Source of the DNA: a virus
IMG/VR virus record: IMGVR_UViG_3300021960_000065
Coordinates: 1-64,000 of that record
DNA length: 64,000 nt
Reading direction: 5' to 3' (one strand)
Shown piece after piece: positions 34,973 through 44,095 of the stretch; within the stretch, counting starts at the first letter, position 1; every line of letters begins with the position of its first letter. The notes under the pieces are model-generated. The model was not told where the DNA came from and did no database searches. It saw only the letters and a list, made by a program, of their open reading frames with translations. Both the position numbers and the translations under genes were made by a program.

Positions 34973-36955
34973 CTAAACCCAACCATTCGGCAAAAGTGAA
35001 TAATTGACATCCGCATTGTTGTCTTTCAACAGACTGTTCCGCATACCGCTTGGCAAAAGGGATAGGTTGGTATCATGGGTCATTTTTTCGGTTGGGCCAA
35101 AAAATTCTTCCATGTCATCCAAGAATTGAGGATGCACTCTTTCAATTTCATCACCGTAATTTTTGAGGTGGCTAAGGGCTTTTTTGTTGCCCTCTCGCGC
35201 TGATGTCATCAATTCCCCAACCTCTTCGGATGACATATTGCGGATTGCTTTCATCGGCGTGGATTCTTCCTTCGCACCACCCTTTTCGCCACCCACTTTT
35301 GTGGTCGCTTCTGTGTTTCCACGAGTCCTTTTCCTTCGCTCGCTGCGTGCTGTGGCTTCGGTTTCAGTGGCTTTGTTGTCCTCAACAGGTGCGGATTCTT
35401 CGCTGCCTCCAAACAGTGTCGTTTGTTTTGCCGTTGGCAATTTAGTGGCTTCTTCCTCAACCTGTGGTTCAAGTTGCTTTACACGCTCAGTCTGTTCCTC
35501 AACCTGTGGTGGTTCAGGCTCTTTTTTCTTTGGCGTTCTCTTTCGCTTAGGGCGTTTGAAATTATCAATTATGTTTGTATTTGGGCGTTCCAATTTTCGC
35601 CCCGCTTTTGCTTGAGAAGTCCTTTGTGTTCCATCGCCTTCGGTCAATTGCGGCGGTGGAGAACGACCTTCCCCTAATTGCGGGGGATTCCGAATCGGCC
35701 CTGATCCTAACTGTCTTACCGAACCATCCTGCATTGGTATTTCATCCAAAGGTTCAATTTTTTCTTCTCCCCTCGTTGAAAGTGCGGTGTTGCTTGGTTT
35801 TGGTATAGGCACAGGCAAATGATTTTGGTTAATTGGGCGTTTGTATTCCCGCGTGGTTGTTTTTTCTCGTGTCGGTTCAACCGCTTCACGCTTTTGATTT
35901 GGTTTCAATTCACCACCGACCAATTTTTGAGTGGCATCATCAAGACTCATTGGTTCTTCTTTAGGAAATTCCAAAGAAGCAAGGTCAGGCACACGGACTT
36001 CGGGAGTGCGCTCTTGAATGTCCATCCACACTTCCATCGCTTCATCTTCGGTCATTTGGCCCGATTCAACCTGAGCCGCAATTGCATCAACATATTGCTG
36101 TCTGCGATTTACGGCTGTGTTGTATTCGTCGTATGCACCCCAACCTTCATCGCTTCCTTTCCGATCACCAATGTTGCCTTTTGTTCTTTCACTCAATTCT
36201 TCTTGGGGCTTTGTCTTGGGGACATCAGCCGATGAAAGTGGTCGCACCTGTTCGTTTGGCTTGTTCCGACTTTTTTCCCGTTGGTTGCCCATTCGTGCCA
36301 TGATTTCAGCGGGCGATTGGCGTTCAGGGTTGAGGGTGTTAAGGGCATTATACATTCGTTGGTCGGAAGGTGCGCCCGTAATTTTTGCTCTTTGACTTGG
36401 GCTTATGCCTTCGGGTCGCATGGTTGGTGGGAGGCTTCGTGTGCGTTCTGTTTGAACAGGCGCAGGAGGTTGCTCAGTGTTGAAGTCCTCTCGCATCGGC
36501 ACTTGGTTTGGTTCAAGCGGCCTTTCAGCACCGCCCTCTTGACCGAATCCACCCGGCCCTAAGTCAGCCATCATCGTTGGTGGCGAGCCACTTGCTCTTT
36601 GTGTTGCAGTGGCATTAACATTACCTGTTGCTTGTCCGAATGGGTCTTGAAATTCTCCTTGATTTCTTGGGGGCAAAGGAATGCTTTGCGCTTCTTGCTG
36701 CCCACCCATTTGTTGTGGGTTATTTGACACGCTTTGCTGAGGTGGGTTTCTGTTTGTTGTGAATGAATTTTTCATTCGTTGCATAAAGCCGGGTCGTTGT
36801 TGGCGTGCTTGCATGGCTCGCATTTGATCTTCAAAGCCCTTCGTCAAATCCCAAGCCATTGAAAATGCTGTGTCCTTTGTGATGACTTGACGGGGCTGAC
36901 TCTTCCCCAACATTTCGGCACGAGCCTTAATGAGCAAATCGTCAAACCTATCCAT
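34973..36955 (-). CDS. Long disordered protein with internal cargo-tag motif
   Basis: The product has 660 residues from the ATG at 36955. A helical N-terminus contains T-A-F-S-M-A-W-D-L-T-K-G near residue 29-40, matching the F-x-x-A-W-x-h-h-K tag carried by the enzymes at 54-64 kb. About 500 residues of Pro, Gln, Arg, Glu and Thr-rich disordered sequence follow. The C-terminal 90 residues are helical again (L-D-D-M-E-E-F-F-G-P-T-E-K-M) and end in two similar units, N-L-S-L-L-P-S-G and N-Y-S-L-L-P-N-G. It sits next to the terminase. It may be an internal head or core protein; this is inferred. Confidence 0.55.
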   Translation of the reverse strand: MDRFDDLLIKARAEMLGKSQPRQVITKDTAFSMAWDLTKGFEDQMRAMQARQQRPGFMQRMKNSFTTNRNPPQQSVSNNPQQMGGQQEAQSIPLPPRNQGEFQDPFGQATGNVNATATQRASGSPPTMMADLGPGGFGQEGGAERPLEPNQVPMREDFNTEQPPAPVQTERTRSLPPTMRPEGISPSQRAKITGAPSDQRMYNALNTLNPERQSPAEIMARMGNQREKSRNKPNEQVRPLSSADVPKTKPQEELSERTKGNIGDRKGSDEGWGAYDEYNTAVNRRQQYVDAIAAQVESGQMTEDEAMEVWMDIQERTPEVRVPDLASLEFPKEEPMSLDDATQKLVGGELKPNQKREAVEPTREKTTTREYKRPINQNHLPVPIPKPSNTALSTRGEEKIEPLDEIPMQDGSVRQLGSGPIRNPPQLGEGRSPPPQLTEGDGTQRTSQAKAGRKLERPNTNIIDNFKRPKRKRTPKKKEPEPPQVEEQTERVKQLEPQVEEEATKLPTAKQTTLFGGSEESAPVEDNKATETEATARSERRKRTRGNTEATTKVGGEKGGAKEESTPMKAIRNMSSEEVGELMTSAREGNKKALSHLKNYGDEIERVHPQFLDDMEEFFGPTEKMTHDTNLSLLPSGMRNSLLKDNNADVNYSLLPNGWV

Positions 36956-36960
36956 GTCAA

Positions 36961-37794
36961 TCACTTCCTGTATCGCAGGTAATCCATTCCTTTGTAAATG
37001 CGGTCAGCGGAGTCAAGCATACCGATGTTCCAAAATGGTCGGCTTGCTGTCACAATTGTTGGGTCGGGATTTTGAGGCACAGGGGGTTTTTCGTTTGCGG
37101 CTTCACCTGCTGCGGGCAAAGGCACACTTGGATTTGGTGCTTGACCGGGCAAAGGCACACTTGAGTTTTCAGGTGGTGCAGGTGGTGCAGGTGGTGCGCC
37201 CGCAGGTGCAGGGGCTTGTGGCTGTTGCCCTCCGCCTTGTTGTCCCATTTGTGCTAACTGACCCATAGCCTGTTGCTGTTGCTGTTGATTTTTGCGATTT
37301 GTCCATAAATTCTTTCCCGCTTGAGCGAGTGCCGATAAACCACCTGTGGCAACCATAGTCATTGGGTTATAGCCCATGCCACCCTGTGCTTTGGGCTGAC
37401 CTTGAGCCTGTTGAGCGAGCAATTGAGCGTGCTGTTGAGCGTAGGCGTTATCGCCTCCACCCTGTTGCCCTGCCGCCTGTTGCGACTGTTGTTGCCCCTG
37501 CATCAAACCACCAACCATTTGATTGGCTTGGTTTTGACTACGCAAACCCTTTCGTTGAGCCATTACTGCGTTTTGATAGCCTTGTTTTCCTCCCGCAGCA
37601 CCGGGCGACATTTGTTGGACTTGAGCATTCACCTGTCCTTGTTCAGTCGGATCCAATTTTCCATATTGACGACCCGCTTTGAATTTAGCATATTGGTCGC
37701 CAATCATTTGTCCAAGACCCTTTTCCAAATCCTCACGCTCACGAATCATTCTCGCTCGTGCAATTCTGTCAATACCGATGCTTCTGTTATTCAT
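36961..37794 (-). CDS. Gln/Gly/Pro-rich low-complexity protein
   Basis: The product has 277 residues from the ATG at 37794, overlapping the previous stop (ATGA). The N-terminal 40 residues are helical and charged (I-A-R-A-R-M-I-R-E-R-E-D-L-E-K). The middle is dominated by Gln, Gly and Ala with poly-Gln runs, and the C-terminal part is Pro-rich with two S-V-P-L-P repeats. The last 40 residues (W-N-I-G-M-L-D-S-A-D-R-I-Y-K-G-M) look folded. No family was recognised. It is one of three consecutive low-complexity proteins after the terminase. Confidence 0.5.
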   Translation of the reverse strand: MNNRSIGIDRIARARMIREREDLEKGLGQMIGDQYAKFKAGRQYGKLDPTEQGQVNAQVQQMSPGAAGGKQGYQNAVMAQRKGLRSQNQANQMVGGLMQGQQQSQQAAGQQGGGDNAYAQQHAQLLAQQAQGQPKAQGGMGYNPMTMVATGGLSALAQAGKNLWTNRKNQQQQQQAMGQLAQMGQQGGGQQPQAPAPAGAPPAPPAPPENSSVPLPGQAPNPSVPLPAAGEAANEKPPVPQNPDPTIVTASRPFWNIGMLDSADRIYKGMDYLRYRK

Positions 37795-39635
37795 TCAAAT
37801 GCCACCTTTACCAATTGAAACAATTCATAGTCCACGCCCATTGATTTGGATATTTCCTCCCAATGACCCCGACTGTTGAGAATCGTGATAACATCGGTTG
37901 GAGGGATGTTATAGCGTGATGCCATCTCTCCTATATCATTTGTGCTATGCGATGAAAATGTGTGAGTGGGCATGGATTTGACAATCACATCGTTATTGAG
38001 TGCGATTTCCCGTTGGACTTGTTCAAGAGCGTGAGCAATTTCCTCTTTGCCGATGAGGTTCATAAAGCCCGCAGCACCTCTTCCGAGTGCATCAGCAAGT
38101 CTTTCGCTCATTCCTCTCCAACCCGGCAGATACTTTGGGTTCATCTCCGCTTGTTGTTCGGGAGTCTGTGTTAGCGTATCAACATTGAGGTCAGCGGGTG
38201 GCATTTGCGGAGGAACAGCGGGCTGACGCTGTGGTGGCGGATGCTGTGGCTGTGGCGGTGGTTGGTGAATAGGGGGTGCGGGCGGTTGTTGCACAGGCAC
38301 AGGTGGTGCGGGTGCTTCAACACGAACAGGAGGTGCTTGTGGTTGCACCTGCCTTTCCACCGCAGGTTGTTCGGGTGGTGCTTGTGGCACTTGTGCGCCA
38401 CGCATATCAGGGCGAATCAATTGCGAAGGGTCATTGATGTGTTCAGGCACAATACCGGGATTCTGTTGGTTAATGTAGCGGATAATCCCATCAATCAACC
38501 TATCCTCACGCCTTTTCCCTTGACCCATTTGCATGGCATCGTCAAGAGTGAAGTCATCGGGCAATTGATAATGCTCTTTGAATTTGCCGAAAATTTGCTG
38601 ACCGTAATAGCCGAAATTGTTCTTCGCTTGATCAAGGAGGCTGACACCTCGTTTGCTTTGCCAATGGTCGTCAGGGAGGTAATTGACATATTGTCCTGCA
38701 TTCGCCATTTGGTTCTGTTGTTCAACCGCCGCCTGTGCTGCATCCGCTTCTTGAGGTTGATGAGGCGAGGTGTTGCGAATGTTGTAAGAGCGTGATAGTG
38801 GACTCATTTGGTGGGGCATATATTGAGCCAAAACAGGATGAGAAGCCCAAAATTGCTTCACCATTTGAGGCGTGAGGTTATCACGATTATAGCCCTGCTT
38901 TGCCAAATTGTCCATCATGTCGTAAATGTGTTTGCTCGCCTCGTGGGTGATGAACACGCTGTTCGGCTTAACACGGTGGGATTCAATGTATTCTCGTGTT
39001 TTGCGACCACCACGCATTTGTTGAAGCCCCTCGTGATACGGGCGATTCCACGATTCAGCGAATTTGTTTTCTTGATCGCGATTGCCAATCCGCAATTTGC
39101 GTTGTCCAAATTGGTCGTATTCCCAAGGCGAGTCTTTGTTTTGTGCGCCCCAAACACCACCACTCCATTCAGCGTTTAGCACAGTCCTCCCCATATCACT
39201 CTCAAACGGTGCGGGTAATGGTTCGGGAATTTTGCTTGGGTCTTTTCCTGTTGCGAGCAATTCAGCACGCTTTGCCTCCCAAATACGATTTTGAGAATTG
39301 ACGGCAGCGTTGATTGTTCCCGACCCTGCACTGATGGCTTTTTGCACAGCCTGTTGGTAAAGTCCCTCTTGGCCCGCCTGTGGCCCGGCATGAATGATTG
39401 CTGCGGTTGTTGCATCCACAGCACCTTGATAAATCGCCTCCCAAACAGCATCCGCTTCAACGCCTGATAGTGAGCCACCGCCAATGTCATCCATTGGTCG
39501 TGGGAATGCTTCAAGCCCGTTTTGTCCTGTCATCCCAACCAATTGGTCTATGAGGGCATTGAAATCGTAATGGCCCTCGCCCTTGATAATCAAACAGGTA
39601 TCAAGAATAGCCCAAGGGTTGCTTGACAGAATCAT
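37791..39635 (-). CDS. Long helical and Pro-rich protein, unknown
   Basis: The product has 614 residues from the ATG at 39635, which overlaps the previous stop (ATGA). A short hydrophobic N-terminal segment (A-I-L-D-T-C-L-I-I-K) weakly resembles the tag motif but lacks its Trp. Residues 60-150 are helical and Ala-rich. About 400-480 is a Pro/Gln repeat (P-P-P-Q-P-Q-H-P-P-P-Q-R). The C-terminus is folded and helical, with E-I-A-H-A-L-E-Q-V-Q-R-E-I-A-L. The function is unknown. Size and placement suggest a virion-internal or assembly protein. Confidence 0.5.
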   Translation of the reverse strand: MILSSNPWAILDTCLIIKGEGHYDFNALIDQLVGMTGQNGLEAFPRPMDDIGGGSLSGVEADAVWEAIYQGAVDATTAAIIHAGPQAGQEGLYQQAVQKAISAGSGTINAAVNSQNRIWEAKRAELLATGKDPSKIPEPLPAPFESDMGRTVLNAEWSGGVWGAQNKDSPWEYDQFGQRKLRIGNRDQENKFAESWNRPYHEGLQQMRGGRKTREYIESHRVKPNSVFITHEASKHIYDMMDNLAKQGYNRDNLTPQMVKQFWASHPVLAQYMPHQMSPLSRSYNIRNTSPHQPQEADAAQAAVEQQNQMANAGQYVNYLPDDHWQSKRGVSLLDQAKNNFGYYGQQIFGKFKEHYQLPDDFTLDDAMQMGQGKRREDRLIDGIIRYINQQNPGIVPEHINDPSQLIRPDMRGAQVPQAPPEQPAVERQVQPQAPPVRVEAPAPPVPVQQPPAPPIHQPPPQPQHPPPQRQPAVPPQMPPADLNVDTLTQTPEQQAEMNPKYLPGWRGMSERLADALGRGAAGFMNLIGKEEIAHALEQVQREIALNNDVIVKSMPTHTFSSHSTNDIGEMASRYNIPPTDVITILNSRGHWEEISKSMGVDYELFQLVKVAFE

Positions 39636-41302
39636 CGCTTCCCCACCACACCCGTCACCAAAGGAATAGAAGTGTCCTCAAAGCGATATGCCGATTTGTC
39701 CTCTTCACGCTCAAGACTCTCATCACCCGGTGCGGAGGCTCGCTCAGGACTCGCTTGACCGCCACGCTTTGCGTTTTCATCAAATACGGGAGGGGATTTC
39801 TTCAAGCCCTCAATGATTTTCACCAATTTGTCCAATTGTCGCTTCAAGTCGCTGATTTCCAAACGAGTCAATGATTTGGACTTCATCAATGGTTCAGCGG
39901 ATAGTGGGTCGTGCATCAATGACCCTGTTGCCATAGCACCTTTAGACGGCTTGAATTGACTCATGCTCGTTCCCTTTGGGGCTGAAACACCCATTTTCGT
40001 GCCACTTGGATTCATACCGATGGTTTGGATTTTGCCCTGCAAACCCGAAGTGTCACGGTGAACGGTAATGTCACGGGGCAACGCACCCTGTTGCCTTCGC
40101 ATTTTTTCGTTAGCCAATTTTCGTTGATAGGCAATTGGATCGCGAAGGCGTAGCGGAATACCTGCTGCGCGAGGATTACCCGAAAACATCCTTCGCTCAC
40201 CAAACGCCTGACGCTTGGTTTGACGGTCAATGTTCTGTTCAGCGGATGCTGCCCTTCGTGCCGTTTTACCTTTGATGTCACGGCTCGCTTCTTTTTTGCC
40301 CCGCTTCATTTGACGCTTTCGTTCACGCTTCTTTTTGCTTTTGGATTTGCGCTCATCCTCATCGGATTCTTCATCCTCATCGTATTTGCGACCCTTTTTT
40401 TTTCTTCGGGCCTTGATGATGTCGGAAGTCAATGATGGTGTGTCAGCGGATGCGTTTTTCATTTGCCACGCTGTTTGAAGCGTAGGATTGAGTGAAAATG
40501 ATTCTTCTTCACTCGGTTGCTCGGTTGGCGTTGGGAAAAAATGACGAACATCGGCATCATCAAATCCATATTCGTTTTTGAAATCTTCAATGATTTGATT
40601 GCCGACCATCGGCCCTTGTTCCAAAAAGTCCTCCGCTTGTTGAAGTGTTTGCACTTCATCGGGGGATTCAAGTCCCGCTACAAACCGCCCTGATTTGAAA
40701 TGTCCCGTTGGGAATTTCTTGACACCAATTAGGCTAACGAAGGGCTTTTGGTTATGTTCAGCCAATTGTTCAGCATCCATTTGAGTGTCAAGGGCTTCCG
40801 AATCAAAAATTTCTTCGGCTACTTCATTGGGGTTTCGTTTGATAATACTCCCCCAAACGCTTTCAAAAATATCGTTGCTACGACCAAAAAGCAAACCCGG
40901 CCCTTCACGCATGACAGGACTGATTTGCGCCCCTGTGCTTGCTGACAAACCACCGGGCAAACCCATGTCCACGCCTGTGCGTGCCTCAGCGAGCATATCC
41001 TCGTCTTTGCTTTGAGGTGTTGATGCGAGCGTATCAGCAATTTCTTCAGGCTTGATTGAAACATGGGGCAATTCACCCTCCATTTCCTTGAGTGCCTTTT
41101 CCCTTCGCTTCATCGGACTTAACTGATCACGAAACGACTGTGATTCTCCACCTTCACGGCTATGATGGGACAACCCATCAGCATCGTTATTTGGGTTCAC
41201 ATCATAGTCACCCATCATTTCGCGCCCATTGAACCCGCCTGTGAATTCTTGAACCCGTATGGATTCTTCATTCACATTTCTTCGGGGGTTGGCTACGGGC
41301 AT
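39632..41302 (-). CDS. Basic disordered protein with internal cargo-tag motif
   Basis: The product has 556 residues from the ATG at 41302, which has a perfect GGAGGTGAT Shine-Dalgarno (complement at 41308-41316). Residues 144-156 read D-I-F-E-S-V-W-G-S-I-I-K-R, a good internal copy of the F-x-x-[AGV]-W-...-K motif. A second, weaker match, L-Q-T-A-W-Q-M-K, is near residue 278. A Lys/Arg/Glu-rich stretch (residues 295-345) resembles a DNA-binding or nuclear-type basic region. A coiled coil (T-R-L-E-I-S-D-L-K-R-Q-L-D-K-L) is near residue 480. It may be an internal head protein. No family was recognised. Confidence 0.55.
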   Translation of the reverse strand: MPVANPRRNVNEESIRVQEFTGGFNGREMMGDYDVNPNNDADGLSHHSREGGESQSFRDQLSPMKRREKALKEMEGELPHVSIKPEEIADTLASTPQSKDEDMLAEARTGVDMGLPGGLSASTGAQISPVMREGPGLLFGRSNDIFESVWGSIIKRNPNEVAEEIFDSEALDTQMDAEQLAEHNQKPFVSLIGVKKFPTGHFKSGRFVAGLESPDEVQTLQQAEDFLEQGPMVGNQIIEDFKNEYGFDDADVRHFFPTPTEQPSEEESFSLNPTLQTAWQMKNASADTPSLTSDIIKARRKKKGRKYDEDEESDEDERKSKSKKKRERKRQMKRGKKEASRDIKGKTARRAASAEQNIDRQTKRQAFGERRMFSGNPRAAGIPLRLRDPIAYQRKLANEKMRRQQGALPRDITVHRDTSGLQGKIQTIGMNPSGTKMGVSAPKGTSMSQFKPSKGAMATGSLMHDPLSAEPLMKSKSLTRLEISDLKRQLDKLVKIIEGLKKSPPVFDENAKRGGQASPERASAPGDESLEREEDKSAYRFEDTSIPLVTGVVGKR

Positions 41303-41308
41303 GAAAAA

Positions 41309-42181
41309 TCACCTCCAATGTGGGTGGACTGTGTTGCGTGTTCCGCACTTAGGACAGCGTTTTTGTTCCCACTCTTGAGGGGTTTGAATGTAGCCACAAC
41401 CTCGGCATTGGAGGTCGTTATCAGTCCAACCTTCATCCTCGCCTTCTTCAAGGTCATCCCAAGACTTTTTGTTAATGGTTTTACTACAAAACGGGCAATC
41501 TCCCCTGCCTTCTGTCAATTTGTCATAATCAAGAGGCTCAATTTCAAAGTCACGCTCTTGGTAGGATTCGTCTGTGTTTGGCCCATAGCGATCAAAATCC
41601 GTATAGGTTTCCATCATTACATCGCCAATGTCTTGACCGCAAACGGGACAATCGCCACCCGAAGTGTGCAAATTTTCCATCCCTTCAATGTCCAAGTCTT
41701 TGATGCGTTCCATGTAGCCACATTCACCGCAAGCAAAATTGAGTCGCCCATTTTCTTCTTGCATAATCAAACCTTCTCCACGACACTCAGGGCATTGGTG
41801 CGAGGATATTGCTCTTGGTTCATTCTTGACAATTCCCCAACCCACAACAAACGCCTTTGCCATCCCTTGATGGCTCGCGCAATACTGCCCCTCGCTATCA
41901 ACACGAGCCATGCACATTGAATTAGCACAGGTTGGATAGGTCAAGAAGCGTTTCTTTTCAAAGGATTTCTTCAAATCCTTGTCTTTGTAGCATGGGCATT
42001 TTGGGTCACTCTTTGAGCAATTCATTACGCCTTTTTTCATGCACGCACATGGGCTTGATTTTGTAGCCCCACAACAACATGAATCACGCTTCAACAATTC
42101 CACCTCTTCAATGCAGCACCCTTTGGTGTCAATTTGCCACCTTTGCTCGTTGGCCCTTTTACCCCGCCCATCCGAGCGCAA
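41309..42181 (-). CDS. Multi-zinc-ribbon protein with internal tag motif
   Basis: The frame allows 290 residues from 42181, but the first 25 overlap the upstream gene; GTG at 42103 or TTG at 42094 behind GAGGTGG are likelier starts. The product contains many Cys pairs: a Cys-rich N-terminus (S-C-C-C-G-A-T, C-A-C, C-P-C), then H-Q-C-P-E-C, F-A-C-G-E-C-G, D-C-P-V-C-G, D-C-P-F-C-S, Q-C-R-G-C-G and R-C-P-K-C-G. Between them, A-F-V-V-G-W-G-I-V-K at 110-119 of the long form fits the tag motif. The function is unknown; several zinc ribbons suggest nucleic-acid or protein binding. Confidence 0.55.
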   Translation of the reverse strand: MRSDGRGKRANEQRWQIDTKGCCIEEVELLKRDSCCCGATKSSPCACMKKGVMNCSKSDPKCPCYKDKDLKKSFEKKRFLTYPTCANSMCMARVDSEGQYCASHQGMAKAFVVGWGIVKNEPRAISSHQCPECRGEGLIMQEENGRLNFACGECGYMERIKDLDIEGMENLHTSGGDCPVCGQDIGDVMMETYTDFDRYGPNTDESYQERDFEIEPLDYDKLTEGRGDCPFCSKTINKKSWDDLEEGEDEGWTDNDLQCRGCGYIQTPQEWEQKRCPKCGTRNTVHPHWR

Positions 42182-42699
42182 AACGACTTTCGCCTCTTGG
42201 CTTTCTTTGAACCGGGTTTGAGTGTTGATGGTTTTTCAGTGACGGGGGGTTTGAGGTTTGCACCCTCTTCACGCTTGAATTTTGCACGCCCTTTTGCATT
42301 CAACCCACCTTCACGACTGTGGCGATTTGGGTTGTAGCCATGAAACGGTTTGTCGGACTTTTTGCTCAACAACGCTTTCGCCAATGTGTCACAGGTTTCG
42401 CAATTACACGCTGACTTTTTTGTGTCACTTGGCACACAATTTGGGACTTTTTTGCCCCGCTTGGTTTTCATGCCCACTTGTTCGTAGCCATCCCAACACG
42501 GATCTTCTTTGACAACCCCTCTTGGGCCTGTCCAATATCCACTTGCGATTCTTGCGAATTCGCATTGATTACAATAGCCGGGTATTACCACCTTTCCCCG
42601 ATAGCGAGGCCGTGTAGGATCTATGGGGTTTCCACAATTGTCGCATGGTTCATCCATTTTGACAATTTGCCACACCTTATTGAAAGTGGATGACATCAT
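42091..42699 (-). CDS. Tagged zinc-finger protein with DUF6321-like C-terminus
   Basis: The product has about 202 residues starting at an ATG pair (42699/42696) that overlaps the previous stop. Residues 5-14 (T-F-N-K-V-W-Q-I-V-K) are an N-terminal copy of the tag motif. A zinc ribbon follows (C-D-N-C-G, then Y-C-N-Q-C). The middle has G-Y-E-Q-V-G-M-K-T-K-R-G-K-K-V-P-N-C. The C-terminal basic part, E-G-G-L-N-A-K-G-R-A-K-F and R-R-K-S-F-C-A-R-M-G-G-V-K-G-P, matches what I remember of the DUF6321 family common in marine viruses. A DNA-binding or condensing role is plausible because it is basic. Confidence 0.6.
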   Translation of the reverse strand: MMSSTFNKVWQIVKMDEPCDNCGNPIDPTRPRYRGKVVIPGYCNQCEFARIASGYWTGPRGVVKEDPCWDGYEQVGMKTKRGKKVPNCVPSDTKKSACNCETCDTLAKALLSKKSDKPFHGYNPNRHSREGGLNAKGRAKFKREEGANLKPPVTEKPSTLKPGSKKAKRRKSFCARMGGVKGPTSKGGKLTPKGAALKRWNC

Positions 42700-43118
42700 C
42701 GTTGCCCCCTAAATTTGTTGTAGGTTGCCGCCACTTTCAACGGCAACGAGGAATACCACTTGGCTAATTTTGGCGTAGCCGAATAGGAACGCACCATAGG
42801 CTTGAAGGCTTCATCAATTGCTTTAAGCAATTCATCGGCTTCTTTTCGTGAAACCATCGGCAAAGGTTGTGCTAAATCGCTGAAAGCCATACGAATAACA
42901 ACAATTGCCCCGTATGCTTCCTCCGCATATTTCGTGTGCGTTTCCATCCCAAAAGCATCCAAACCCTTCGCCCACAGTCGCACCGTTTCCTCCAATGCGT
43001 CACAAAGCGTGGAGGTTTGTTCTATGGACAAGATGTTGCTTGGGGTTTCCAAAAGCGACCCATATTCCGTGTTTTTCAACATGAGTGCGGGAATGGTTTG
43101 GTAGTCTTTGTCACTCAT
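42696..43118 (-). CDS. Helical protein, unknown
   Basis: The product has 140 residues from the ATG at 43118 (M-S-D-K-D-Y-Q-T), which overlaps the preceding gene slightly; a further start lies six codons upstream. It is largely helical, with L-C-D-A-L-E-E-T-V-R-L-W-A-K-G and E-A-D-E-L-L-K-A-I-D-E-A-F-K. No family was recognised. It is encoded between the Zn-HTH protein and the DUF6321-like protein, perhaps as part of a packaging or DNA-handling cluster. Confidence 0.5.
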   Translation of the reverse strand: MSDKDYQTIPALMLKNTEYGSLLETPSNILSIEQTSTLCDALEETVRLWAKGLDAFGMETHTKYAEEAYGAIVVIRMAFSDLAQPLPMVSRKEADELLKAIDEAFKPMVRSYSATPKLAKWYSSLPLKVAATYNKFRGQR

Positions 43119-43821
43119 CACCAAGCACCCCCGCATCAGCCAAAGCCTTTCGCATCATTCGCCATTCGTCAGGCGACTTCTCGCTAAAGTGAGCCTGTAT
43201 AACGGTCAGCACATTAACCTGTTGTGAATTTTCAATGTTCTCGGCTGTGCTTAGGTGTTTTGCTAAGTCGCCAAGTGTGTCACGGACTTCACGGTGCAAT
43301 TTCACCGCAGCATCCAATCCTTTGTAGTCAAGCATTCCCGTTTCTTCCCGTTCCGCTTGCATCAAATTGAGGTGATCGTTGAACAACCCATTCAAGCGTT
43401 GAAGGTTGCTATCGGTTTGACGAATGGCATCGGCTACACTCGTGATAGCCGTTGGCAACGCTTCAATTGCCGCCTGTCGCTGAATAACAGGCTGAGTGTG
43501 ATTTTCCATGTGGTGTGATAAAGCACTTGAAGAAACCTCCAAATCCTCAGCCATTTGGTCTATGTCAATCAAACGCTCAAGAATGGCGACTTCAATGTTG
43601 GCTCGCTCAGGGTGTGTGCAAAGCGGGCAATCGCTATTGCTGTTGTTGTGATATTCACCCGAATGTCGCCTCATGTGCCTGTGAGCCGTTCCTTCCGCCC
43701 AATCCTGATTACGATCCATGTCTTGAACATCAATCAGCCCAATGCGGATATTCTGTTCCATCGTGTCACGACTTGGGTGCAAACAGAAGGGGCAATTCCG
43801 CCTTGTCTGCCGACCCACCAT
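43111..43821 (-). CDS. Tandem zinc/HTH protein, small terminase candidate
   Basis: The product has 236 residues from the ATG at 43821. Two related units of about 50 residues stand in tandem: the first begins C-P-F-C-L-H-P-S-R (Cys10, Cys13) and ends H-R-H-M-R-R-H, the second begins C-P-L-C-T-H-P-E-R (Cys65, Cys68) and ends S-H-H-M-E-N-H. Each has the spacing of a zinc-stapled helix-turn-helix. Coiled-coil helices follow (residues 120-200; L-H-R-E-V-R-D-T-L-G-D-L-A-K-H-L). DNA-binding N-terminus plus an oligomerising C-terminus is the plan of small terminase subunits, and no other candidate is near. The gene is 8 kb from the large terminase, so this stays tentative. Confidence 0.5.
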   Translation of the reverse strand: MVGRQTRRNCPFCLHPSRDTMEQNIRIGLIDVQDMDRNQDWAEGTAHRHMRRHSGEYHNNSNSDCPLCTHPERANIEVAILERLIDIDQMAEDLEVSSSALSHHMENHTQPVIQRQAAIEALPTAITSVADAIRQTDSNLQRLNGLFNDHLNLMQAEREETGMLDYKGLDAAVKLHREVRDTLGDLAKHLSTAENIENSQQVNVLTVIQAHFSEKSPDEWRMMRKALADAGVLGDE

Positions 43822-43840
43822 GTTTTATGCGAAGGCATTC

Positions 43841-44095
43841 TCATTTATTTGGTTGCCGATGATGATAGCAATATCCATTATGGATGGCCTCTTTGCGACA
43901 CGGCTCACCCGCCCTTGTCACACCTTTACAGCGACCACTATCAAGGAATTCCTTTTTGACAACGACCTTTTCTTGTAGTGGTTGGGGTTTTAGAGGCTGT
44001 TCCACTTTTGGAGGTTGCCATTGACTCCTGTTCGCCTCAATACCGAAAGGAAGAATACTGACGCACAGCCACCGTGAAAGTGAATAACATTCCAA
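43841..44095 (-). CDS. Small Cys/His zinc-binding protein (DUF5763-like)
   Basis: The frame allows 84 residues from an ATG at 44095, but the first 19 overlap the preceding membrane-protein gene, so the start is uncertain. The C-terminal 35 residues carry R-C-K-G-V-T-R-A-G-E-P-C followed by N-G-Y-C-Y-H-H-R, a small zinc-binding motif of the C-x-G-x-T-x-x-G-x-x-C type seen in many phage and host proteins. The N-terminal part is Pro/Gln/Lys-rich. The function is unknown. Confidence 0.5.
   Translation of the reverse strand: MECYSLSRWLCVSILPFGIEANRSQWQPPKVEQPLKPQPLQEKVVVKKEFLDSGRCKGVTRAGEPCRKEAIHNGYCYHHRQPNK

Noticed and set aside
37791-39635. A-I-L-D-T-C-L-I-I-K as another tag copy
   Set aside because: The Trp, the most constant residue of the motif, is missing; not counted.
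41162-41920. Plus-strand ORF of 252 codons
   Set aside because: It lies antisense to two supported minus-strand genes, has no recognisable motif or Shine-Dalgarno, and its composition is that of a frame shadow.
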